From assembly GCA_025506515.1 (NCBI GenBank), contig CM046452.1, forward strand, positions 72,019,080-72,083,079: a stretch of 64,000 nucleotides of DNA, read 5' to 3'. This DNA comes from Flaveria trinervia. Lineage: Eukaryota > Streptophyta > Magnoliopsida > Asterales > Asteraceae. The notes beneath the pieces are model-generated. The model was not told where the DNA came from and did no database searches. It saw only the letters and a program-made list of their open reading frames with translations. Of this stretch, positions 46,415-56,900 are shown piece after piece (position 1 is the stretch's first letter; each line of letters opens with the position of its first letter). Both the position numbers and the translations under genes were made by a program.

Positions 46415-48974
46415 TGTAACATCTCGTATTTTTTGCATTAATAGAAAGTTAACTCTATTTATTCTTACAAGGGTCATTATTGTCAATTATGGAACTCAAG
46501 TATTATTTGTGCTTATTCTTTTAATTATCATTAGGTTATAATGTATGAATGTTAAAAATAAAAATATTAGATAATGTTGGTATAATAATAATAGTAATAA
46601 TAATAATAAGTTATAATAATGATAGTAATACTAATAATAATAACTAAAATAATAGTAATAGTAATAACATTAATAATAATAAACTATAATAATGGAGTTA
46701 CTAATAATAATCTATAAAAAATTATTAACTTAAAAAGTGTTTAAAACTTAATTAAGATTAGGAGGTTGTTTTTGGTATTTTATAAACTTTAAAAAAAACA
46801 AGTTATGTGCATAAAATATCAACAAATCAAACTACAAGGGGCCAATGTGTAAAATTTTAAATTTTCAACCCAAACCCCCCGCCCAACCCCGTATTTTCGG
46901 CCTGGACTCCGGCCACCCTCCGGCCAAAGTCCGACGAGCCCTAGAACACCAAAACCATTCGATTTCGTAACCCAAAACCAATCCGAATCATTTTGTATAC
47001 GTGATTCGAACTTGAATGCATCTAATAATTCAGGGTAAACATCGATTACCACCCCATTCGAATGTATAACCGAATCACTTTAAGATCCATAACCGCTTGA
47101 GCATTTAAAACTCAATAATAATCGAATTAACTTAACCTAATCGATCATCTATCTATTACTAAACTTGTAATCAACATAATTTCACCTGAAACAAATGCAA
47201 ACATCGAAATCAATCACCACCTTCATCGCGAGGCTGCAACATAGTCGAAACCCACCTTCTGTGCGATTTAAACCGAAATTGACATAGGGCTTTGCATCAA
47301 GAACATCATTCGAAGCTATCCACAAGTTTAATTTGGTTTCCATCATCATTTACATATCCATCGAATTTGGTTCTAGGCCGCGACTTGCTCTACATCGAAG
47401 GGCATCGATTCGATCTCAATCAAGTGACTAAATCACATCAACATCCTTGGTTTTTTTAATGAATCAAAGCCCTATGATTAATTTGGTTGAATAACTCAAA
47501 TCAAGGTTCAATTTGAATCAAGAACAAACTAGGGTTCTTAAGGATTTAGGGAAAGTTCTGAAGTTATGCTTTTAACAATTAAAAGCCAATCCTTATCGCG
47601 ACTAAGGCCATTGGTTCACCGGTAACACTTGAGACTTCTAAACAAGAGGTCCCCGGTTCAAACCCAGGGAATCTCATATTTTCTTTTTGAGGCTTTTTAG
47701 CCTTCAACAATAATTTTAAAATATTTTTAAAAATTATAAAAAGTCATTTTATAAAAGCTTATAATTTTAAAATATTTCTAACTATTTTCTGTAAATAGTT
47801 TTCTTAAAAAGAAAAATAATCCTATATTTTTAACAAATATTCTAAAAATAATATAAATAATTTATTCTTATAGAAATTAGCTAATATTTCATGCCACAAA
47901 AATGATTATTTCACACGTTGTTTTTAAATTATTATTAAATTGTGTTATTTAGATCTTATTAGTTTTTATATATATAAAATTATTATAAAGGTTATATTTA
48001 TGTAACATAACAATTTTTCTTTGTTTTTTAAATAAATATAATTGGACCCATGTTGTTAATACATAATTATTTGACAATTCCTAAGTCCCACTTAGGACCC
48101 TAGTCCTCGGTAATTCATTAAAACTTATTATTAAACTTGACTCTTGTAAAAAAATATAGATTTAGGTGTCTTGTGACGATTCACGTTAGAACGACATCCA
48201 TTAATATTCTTATTAATCGTCATCTATACACTTATTTTGCCATGTGAGTTTCCTTGCCCCTTTTTTATGTTTTTCACACTATTTTGGGGTGAAACATGAT
48301 ACTTATACATCATACACTTATAAACGTTTGAGACTTGTAAAATACTTGCAATTCATCTTTATATTTTGTCATGGTTATTTGTGTGTTGTAAGTGATTATA
48401 TGAGATACATATTTATTTGCAATCATTAACTATTGCTAGCTGGCGACGTCTTAAATCTTTGGGCCTGACAAGCCTATTTGGTGCTAAAGCCGAGGTATTG
48501 TCGGCTCCTGATGACGTATGCTTGTTCATCATGGGAACCAAATACACTTAGCCAATCATATATACTTGTAATAAAGTCGAGGTTGGTTGTACCGATATGT
48601 GTTCTATAACCTTAGTAACGTATAACCTATGACATGAATTGCTACTTGTAATCTTGTTATATTATGTATGAAAACCTTGGAAACTCACCAACTTTTTAGT
48701 TGACCTTTTATTTTTATCATGTTTCAGGTAATCTCAAGTTTAAAGTGATCAATGAAGCTTGCAATAAACTAGGATTTGGACCTAGATAAATGAATAAAAG
48801 GACTATGTTATGTTTTGCTTATTTTGGGGATTATTTCATGGTTGAGACTTATGTTTGTACCTTCTTTTGAAATTTATAATTTTAATATTTACATTTAAAT
48901 ATAATGTTATGTGGCTGTAAACAATCTTAACCCTCACATCTCGACGTTTCTGCCGTCAAGGTTGGGGTGTGACA
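46415..48974 (+). mobile_element. Solo LTR of a second large family
   Basis: Starts TGTAACATCTCG and ends GGTTGGGGTGTGACA, with a perfect 5-bp duplication TAAAC (46410-46414 and 48975-48979). Length is 2560 bp. It contains an early GC-richer patch with CCGGCCACCCTCCGGCC (46900-46930), ATA-rich runs near 46590-46690 (ATAATAATAGT units), and an acceptor-like TATCATGTTTCAG near 48728. The layout resembles the 2-kb family, but sequence similarity is limited to the ends. No internal retroelement genes remain; gypsy origin is inferred from size. Confidence 0.87.
47600..47680 (+). other. tRNA-like pol III promoter boxes inside the LTR
   Basis: TTGGTTCACCGGTAAC (about 47611) resembles an A box and GGTTCAAACCC (47655-47665) is a near-perfect B box, with a spacing of about 45 bp. 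No cloverleaf closes around them (no matching acceptor arms), so this is not a functional tRNA gene. It is most likely the head of a tRNA-derived SINE or a chance tRNA-like piece. Confidence 0.45.
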
Positions 48975-48979
48975 TAAAC

Positions 48980-49200
48980 TCACATGCATATGTGAAACTC
49001 ACATACATATGTGTAAACTCGTAGGCTTTATGTAAACTCGCAAGCCTTCTGGTAAAGTCGTGGACTGTTTTGTAAAATCACAAACTATATGTTAAACTCA
49101 CATTACACACATGTAAATTTGCATTACATTATGTGTAAATACACATGCTAACATAGAAATTGCATAACGTATATTAAACTCGCATGAGTGAAGGATTCAA
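48980..49200. repeat. Degenerate GTAAACTCRCA repeat
   Basis: Units of about 20-25 bp start TAAACTCACA, TAAACTCGTA, TAAACTCGCA, TAAAGTCGTG, TAAAATCACA, TAAACTCACA, TAAATTTGCA and so on, often followed by a TATGTG palindrome. The solo LTR inserted next to or within it. It resembles the TTACACATGTGTAAATCC words at 14465-14525. Confidence 0.65.
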
Positions 49201-50959
49201 AAGCTACTATTTACTCTAACATGTTTCCCTCATTCATACTTAATGTAATAGTATATGAAAACGATCCCCACGAAAGTTTATCATCAACTCGGTTCATATC
49301 TTTATAAAAATTCAAACTTTATGATTTAACTTTATCAAACTTTAGCAAATATTTAAATTTGAAAAGTTTTCATATGCATATCATCGATAAAACTAAATTA
49401 AACATAATGGATCTAAAAGTTATATAATGTTGTAAACTCAACCTATATGATCAAGTACTAGGTACTTGGGAGTGTGACAAGGCGAATTGCTTCAACTCGG
49501 CCAACCTTACTTGAAATCGGTTAAACTTGGAGCGCCTCAGTCCAACTAGACCTACGTGGTCCAACTCAAGTCAACTTAGTTAAGTCATAATAATTATGTT
49601 TTTTCACTGATTTTCTCTATTTTCCACTATTTATTGTTGGATTTTCATTGATTTTCACCAAGACACCTCAGAAGATGAGTATTAAATTATTACTATGTCT
49701 ATTCGTATTAAAAAATGTCTATCACTTTTAAATATGCTTTAGTATTGAATATGTATCATTTTGATATATATATATATATTGAGATTCACGTATTTTATTA
49801 TAAACATTAGTAAACATATGATATTTGACATATATATAAATTTCTAAAAATTAATATGTTTATAATTTATCATGACTAGGTACTCCTCGACTATTTCCTT
49901 CATTGACCGAGTACTCGCAACTCTACAGTCAATCGATCTAGTAGTGCTCAAGAACCATATGCGACCATGAGAAAGTGCCTAATAACTTTTACAACCATTA
50001 GAACTCACATTTTAAACTTGAACATAAAACACTAACAAAGGGGTATTCTAAAACTTTGAACCACATGTATCCAACATCCAACCTTTTTCATGAGAAATTA
50101 TTACAACACCTTCAATACCAACATAAGTTAGCATGTAATTTTGAATGTAAAGAAAGTAACCTTTCCTTGAGAAAAAGCTTTTTTACTTTAAAACCCACTT
50201 TATCCCTCTAGATTTATAAAAACATATTTTCAAGATTCGGACTTTAATATCTAAATCCATCCAAATGATATATAATCATCATTTTATAAAAACCCACTTT
50301 ATAGATATATTCCTTTTACATTGATTTCCAATAGTATTTTTTCTCTACATTCTCTTTAAAATGGGTTTGGTCTTTTCTTTCTTCTGTTTGGTAGCCTTGC
50401 AACACAAGAAAGTCTCGCAACACAAGAAAAGGGACGGGCTTTCTTATAAAGGTAAGGTTTTAAGGTACTCTTTTTTTTAACTCATTTACCATTGTCTTTA
50501 ATTTCCCTTTTGACCCTAAAGGTAACCTTAGGCTTATTAATTTTAAAAGTTAAGGTGTTACAAATCAGTGACCTCATTTTGTTCATTTGTTGATTTCAAA
50601 GAAAGCTCCCGGATCATAACAACCGTAACGTGTAGTTGTATGCAAAGAGCATATATTCATTTCTTTTTAGTAGAATTGGATTTTTCAAGTGAAATGTAAC
50701 AACGCATCATTGTATGTCTTTAACCATGTGTCTAAGTGCAAGTTTGAATCATTAGCTTTGTAGCAATGGAACCTTGTCTAAACGTTAATGTAAAAGCGAA
50801 GACCTACTTCATCTCACTTTTTAATCATCATCTTGATGTCTTTGTTATTCTTTCCCATTTCGCACGTTAGACACCCTACAACTTCTCCAATGATGATTTA
50901 CAGTGCATTAATTGTGAAACAAAACATATACCGAGCCATCTCCTTTCCCAAATATCTTT
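49201..50959. other. Unassigned; two LTR-like termini
   Basis: GGGAGTGTGACA ending at 49479 looks like the right end of the second LTR family, and TTAAGGTGTTACA ending at 50562 like a reversed TGTAACACC left end. No partner ends with target duplications were found for either. They may be fragments of older, truncated LTRs. No gene is supported. Confidence 0.35.
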
Positions 50960-51430
50960 TCCACATACATATTTATGTCATATTCTTCCTTTCAACAATA
51001 TCATTTTGTTAAGGAGTTCAAGAAGTATTATACTGCCTTGAAGTATCTTTATCAACTTAAGTTCATCAAGCACAAAATTCTTATACTCTATATCATTATC
51101 ACTTTTGATCTTCGTCACTTGCAAGTCATATTGGTTTTCAATGATGGTGATAAGCCCCTTTACAATTTCAGATGTTTGATCCTTTTAGGTTAAAAAGATT
51201 ATCCGTGCATATCTATAATAGTCATCAACAACAACCAATCAATACTTGTTTTTTACTAGCCTCATCACACTTATGGCTATAGACAAATATATATGAAGAA
51301 GTCGCAAAGGGTTAGCAAATGAACCTACATATTTTCATTTGAAAGATTCTTGATGTTGTTTCCCCTTCATACGAGGGAAGTTTTTGTTAATGCTTCAATT
51401 CGTTGTAGGGCAAACCTCTTACCGGATCCA
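50960..51430 (-). pseudogene. Integrase relic of copia element 4
   Basis: On the minus strand the sequence reads MKGKQHQESFK (about 51385), LRLLHIYL, then LVVVDDY at about 51225. It continues KGLITIIENQYDLQVTKIKSDNDIEYKNFV (split here only for description: ENQYDLQ then KSDNDIEYKN), with many stops. This order (pre-integrase zinc tail, DDY catalytic Asp, second Asp in KSDN) is that of copia integrase, SIRE-like in wording. It is part of one old minus-strand element with the primer-binding site at 52821. Confidence 0.75.
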
Positions 51431-51593
51431 CTAGATAGTTTATAATAGTTCACAACCTTAAAATTGACAGTGTCTCTTTTTTATTGAAAAAATCAGCCTA
51501 ACTTTAAAAATTAGTTTGAATTTTAAAATATCAATAATTTGTGTTCTTTTCATTTGTTCGGATGGTATTTTATTAAGGTTAACTCTACAACAT

Positions 51594-51878
51594 AAAGGAG
51601 ACATTAACAAATCTCATGGTGAAGTTGGTAAGGCCAATAGTTCTATCTTTAATAAAATAAAGACTAATTAAAGTTTCATCTCATGGGTTCAAGTCTCACT
51701 TGCGAAAAAAAATATATAGGGAGGTTCCAGGTTGATTCAAGAGATTTTCTCACCTATGGTGGGTTTTCTAGATGATGGTTTGATCAAGTTCGGGACTGAG
51801 GTTCCGTATTTAAGTAATAGAGAAAATCGGGTGGGACAATGGCTCGTTATCGATCTAATTAGCTGTTAAAAAAAGTTA
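51594..51878 (+). mobile_element. tRNA-derived SINE
   Basis: An A box TGGTGAAGTTGGTAAGG at 51618-51634 and a B box GGGTTCAAGTCTC at about 51685-51697 form an internal pol III promoter. A unique body follows, containing GGACTGAGGTTCCG and ATGGCTCGTTATCGATC, and a short A tail after AGCTGTTAAAAAAA. Length is about 285 bp. A flanking duplication could not be fixed. It sits in the old minus-strand copia relic. Confidence 0.6.
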
Positions 51879-52820
51879 TTAAACAATATGGTCTTAGTTT
51901 TGTTTATGCCCAACGTGGGATTATATTACCAAAAAACAATCAAATTGCGTAGTTTACGTAGACATGCACTCGCAGGGGCTTGTAATTATTAATTTATTAT
52001 TTATGTTTAAGGAACGATTAATTGATTAAGGTTAATAATAAGCATGCGTGGAAGTAATAGGTTGGTTGGGCCACTACTCATATAACAATGAGTTCGATAA
52101 CGACGACAGTTGCTGATGCAATGGTCCTTTTGCATGTAATAGTGCGCAATGACATTACTCTCCGTAACCAAGTTAATTTAGCTTTTAAATTTTAAAAAGA
52201 ACTATAGCATATATTTAAATATACTGAAGTATTAATTCATATTAAGGTGATCATTAATGATCACTTTAGTTGAACAGACAGAATAAGATAGCGGGTTACT
52301 ATACGGTTAATGAAAGATCCCGGTGGTAAAGTGATATTATTCCAAATCAAATGATCTACGTTTAGTTCCTTTAGAATACAAATGTTATTTAAGAGAAACT
52401 ATAAAAACTAAAATTTTTAGATTAGTTTAATTTCATCATATATAATATCAAATATATAATATTATGAAATATAAGTGTATAAGATAAATAAATTATATAC
52501 ATAGATACACACAGTTAAATAAGGTTTAACTAAATTAATTAAACTAATATTTATTTCAATATAGAGGATTAATTCGTGATTCATGCTAACCTTATAATAT
52601 GGATAAGAAACTTGATCATAAAGCGATGGGATTATAGATAATGGGGTTTGAGGTCTCATTCAACTAATCCTATCAATCAAGTTACATTATCAATTAACTT
52701 TACTTTATGTGACCTGAGGTTCACACACCAACTTAAATGAAAGCTTGAAATGAGAAAATAAAGATCTGTTTATGGAAAATAAAGTAACTAAGAAATTCTG
52801 AATATTGATTTACCCGAGTT
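51879..52820. other. Unassigned, probably decayed gag region of copia element 4
   Basis: It lies between the integrase relic and the primer-binding site, where gag and protease should be on the minus strand. No gag motif can be read and the distance is short, so most has been lost or has drifted beyond recognition. Confidence 0.35.
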
Positions 52821-52834
52821 GCTCTAATGCCAAT
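52821..52834 (-). other. Primer-binding site of copia element 4
   Basis: GCTCTAATGCCAAT on the plus strand is ATTGGCATTAGAGC on the minus strand, two mismatches from the initiator Met-tRNA site ATTGGTATCAGAGC used by plant copia elements. The adjoining minus-strand sequence ends ...GAACAACA, a good LTR end. Confidence 0.65.
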
Positions 52835-53240
52835 TGTTGTTCTCGAGTTTTAAATCGAATGCTAATCATCTCAATAAATGACAAATATATAGTTTGTGCA
52901 AATGAAAGATTAAAACTACCACACAAATGAATAACGGGATTAGATGTAAAGTTTAGTTTGTAAAATAATTTTACAATGATGAACAATTCAATAAAACTTC
53001 AACTTATATTCAGTACACTCAATAAAAACACCAAAATATTTGGATCGGTAGTCCACACACTTGATTTGTACTTTTGTTGAGTCAGCTGATTTAAATAAGA
53101 AAACCATCTTGATCACATTGAGGTTGAGTGACAATTTTAATTTGCTGTTTTTATTGTTGTGAAGTGATCCATTTGTTTGATCTCACATCTTTATCTTTGT
53201 AATATTTCTTTGTTGCAATTAGCCAAAGTGCATTGATGTT
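52835..53240 (-). mobile_element. 5' LTR of copia element 4 (extent uncertain)
   Basis: The LTR end is fixed at 52835 by the primer-binding site. It extends toward higher coordinates, but its start (TG on the minus strand) could not be placed; it may reach 53400. No second LTR was found. Confidence 0.4.
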
Positions 53241-53728
53241 ATGTTAGGATATGATCTTCTACAATATTGGGCTTCATTTAAGTCAAAACAGTTGTTGAAA
53301 GTATACATCCGAAATTTGTCCTTAGAATTCTCTAAGTTTATGTTAAAAGGTTCCAAGAGACAACTTATGTCATCCTGTACCCTTTCCTACAATACCCTTT
53401 ACATTACTATGAACCATATTTTTAAGATTAGACAACAAACAGGTTAGCTACTAACGATTTGAGATAAAATAAGCAATTTTAATCAATATAAAACTTAAGT
53501 TATAAACATAACATAAAAACCATCCATATAATTTAGTCATGTTTTTATGAGAGAGTATAGTTAAACATCTACACAAACCACATCTCAACCTAAACCTCAC
53601 CGCTTATGATTGATGTAATATTTTCTGATATAAATCCAACCAATGCATTTTTCCAAATAAACCATACCAGAAAAAAAAAAACAAAAAAAGAACAATCACC
53701 ACTTCTAATTAAAAATAAAAAAAAAGTG

Positions 53729-53738
53729 TATAAAAATA
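53729..53738 (+). promoter_or_regulatory. TATA box of the RLCK gene
   Basis: TATAAAAATA lies about 210 bp before the first candidate ATG and about 30 bp before a CACCACACAAAAAC stretch where transcription could start. Confidence 0.45.
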
Positions 53739-53826
53739 GACAAATAGTTAGAATACACCACACAAAAACACAACCATTGCTTTCTTCCCTCCTCACACTC
53801 TCTTCAAATAATATCTACCTCTCAAC

Positions 53827-53857
53827 ACATTCCCCTCCCCCCTCCCCCCTCCCCCAT
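53827..53857 (+). repeat. C/T-rich tract in the 5' leader of the RLCK gene
   Basis: Tandem CCCCTCC units make an almost pure pyrimidine run. CT-rich tracts are common in plant 5' leaders and can affect expression; here the tract lies in the predicted leader. Confidence 0.7.
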
Positions 53858-53938
53858 TCATTTTCCGGCCACCGTTCTCCGCCATCATCACCGTCGTATT
53901 CCACCGGAGCACCGCCTTACGCCACCTATCCATGACCA

Positions 53939-56900
53939 ATGCTTGAATCTTTAACCTCAAAATGCAAGGTAATCAATTACTCTTCAATTCATCATTTAAG
54001 CATTACATTTCCTTTGATAATTCATCGAGTTTATACTTATATACCTCGTGTAGGACGCAGGAGATTCTCAAGCTGGAAGAAAACGCATGAAATAACGCTA
54101 GAAAACGAACCACATGATCAAACTTTGAAAAACAAGCGTGATGATTGCGGTGAAAGTGACGATCAATCGTCCCCACGAGGCGTGTTGGAGGACTCGGGAT
54201 CGTGTTCGGATTCAGACAACAGCGGCTTGTTATCGTGTGATAAACCGCAGGCGAATGGGGATGGCGAGGGGGCGGTGCCATGGAGGAATTTGATTGATAA
54301 TTTGAAGAGGAAATCGTTTAGGAGGTTCTCTATGGGGCCGTTGGTGGCCGGATATGAGCTTTCGAGAAAGAGTTTTATGATGAAATTGGGTCGGAATAAT
54401 AGCACCCATGCCATCGTTAACGATTTCGACATGCCCAAACCCTCGTGGCGGAGTTTCACGTTTCATGAACTCGCGGCCGCGACTAATAACTTCTGCTCGG
54501 GTAAGTGCTTTTATCGGACTTGTTTAGTTTACTTCATATACGTGGTTAATAGAAGTAGATTTAAGATGTTTAGAAAAATAATATTTAATTAGATAAATAT
54601 ATCATTACTTTTGAATTTTCTAAAATTAGTTATAGTATTAATTTTTTTGTCATTAACATTTGCTAATTATTTAATATCTTAAAGTTGTATGTGCTTGTAA
54701 ATTATTTCTTTTGTTTGTTCATATATTTTCTTTTTTGTATTTGATAAATATATAACCAAATATAAACCACATGCGAATTGGAGAAAAAAACATGAACCAT
54801 TCAATAATTATTGGAAATGAAAGAATTTACTTTTAGTATATTGCAGCCTCAAAAGCATGCGTAATTTATTAAAGTAGCAGCATGTTCTTATGATGGTATG
54901 TTAACCTTTAGAAAATTCAACTTTTATTTTGTTATATCTAGTCTTTACCTGTTTTGTTTCTTTATAATATTTTTATTCTTTACATAGAATATTATAAGTG
55001 TGTAAGTACATTGTTTTCTTCCTAAGTAAATAAAGATAGTTGCCGTTAAAAATAACAATACTAATAATAACGATAATTCACTTGTTTAACCAAACAATAA
55101 TAAACTTTTTCTTTAATCGAATTTGGATTTAAATGAAAATCATTAAGTAATTATAAAATTAGTTTTTGTTATAGAACGCAAACAAACATGACCCGTATAA
55201 TACCTAGTAATTAATGGTTTATATCGATGCATCATGGTAATCAATGTTCTAGTCTTACTCTGAGCAAAAAATGTTTATAGTTGTATCAGATGGTTTTTTT
55301 AATAATGAGTTTGTTCCTGAGGGGGTTGGGAGTGCGGTCCTGACAAGAAAATAGATAGATGAGCCCGATTAAAATAATACCTATCATACAAAACATGGTC
55401 ATATATTTGCCGTTAAAAAATATATATGATAACAAACGATAAAAGATGAAATCTAATTTTCACATAACAAACGATAAAAGATGAAATCTAGTTTTCAGTT
55501 TGAGTTTTCAATAAAATAGTTATATTTATTTAATATTTTCAATCTCTAGTGTTTTGGGATGTATTTTATTATTTATAAAAATTAAAAACCAAGTATGGAA
55601 TATATTTTTCTATTTACATTAGTCTTCCTATATGTTTTAAAGAACAATCTTAAAAAGACGGTAAACTGTTAACAATGTGTACGTCTAACCATATATAGTA
55701 GAATTTTAATCCATTTTAATGATATGTCTAAACCTACTAGAAAGATAATTGTCAAACTCAAGTATAATGCTGATAATACTGTGTGTAAATAAACGGACAC
55801 TCATACCCCTTGCATTTTCTATGTGCTCCCTAAAACATTACACCAAAGTAATTTTTTTGTTATTTTAAGTTTGACTAATAGATGTAAAAGATAGTGGAAC
55901 CTTCAACCCATCCCTTTTATCATTTATCGGATGGGGTCAAAAGAACTTGACAGTTGAACTAGTTGCAGACCATATGTAGTAATCATATCCAGGTGTTTTG
56001 TCACTTCAAAACAGCACACTAGCTTGCACCCTACTTTAATGACAAATTACTTGCGTTGTCCCTCAACAGTTATTGAATTCACATCCTTATAAAAGAAAAT
56101 AAAAACAATGCTTTTTATTTAGTTTCTTGTTTCAAATATATATTTTTAGGTTCATTGATTTATGAAGTGATACAGTCGAAAACAAAAGGATAACAATTGA
56201 ACCTATTGATTCAACGAGAATACTAGGAATAATTCTTTTAATTTATCGTTGATTCGCGAAAAATGCCGATAACTAAGACTTTACATTAACACACACTGCA
56301 CTGTGGTAAAGAGAAAAGATTTTTTTTATAAACTTCAATAATAATTCCTTCAATCTCTTACAAGCATATAAAGAAACAAAGCAAAAGTCGAATGGGCCGC
56401 AAAAATATAAACAAGCCAAAAACCAAGCCAAATGTAAAGTCCAACAAAATATAAACATAAGACAAAAGTTGAAATAACTCATAAAATAAACCGTTTTTGT
56501 GCCGAAACTATGACCCAAACCGCCTACGGCTGTTTGTCAAAATGTGCTTCTCGATCCAATGGTCGTTTTGATTGATCGCATGACCAAAATGGAGACTTCT
56601 AGCCCAATTTATGTCTATTTTAGTGAAGTCCATTTTAGTAAGCGATCTTATGCCTTCAAAAAATCTTTAACTTGTTTATCTATACTTAGACCCAAATCAT
56701 GAAGATATAAAAATAATAACAGTTGCATCTGATGGGGTAGGTTCCAAAGGAGTTTAATTTTTATATATCTGATTTAAGTCTGAATTTGAATATAAAAACA
56801 ATCTAAAATTTTGTTACAAGCCGAACTCAAATATATAGGCCGGAGTCGGCACACTTTTAGATGCTTTTAGAATTTGCTGACTTTCTGTATGCAGAATAAT

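Noticed and set aside
47600..47680. Functional tRNA gene
   Set aside because: A- and B-box-like words are present but no acceptor stem or cloverleaf pairs around them.
49473..50562. A complete reversed LTR from TGTGACAAGG to GGTGTTACA
   Set aside because: Flanking 5-mers (GGGAG and AATCA) do not match, and the two ends belong to different end types.
53241..53447. 68-codon plus-strand frame as a first exon of the kinase
   Set aside because: No similarity to RLCK N-termini and it lies upstream of the TATA box and leader.
54003..54466. Three minus-strand open frames over the kinase N-terminal exon
   Set aside because: Shadows of the plus-strand coding exon, which has clear family motifs.
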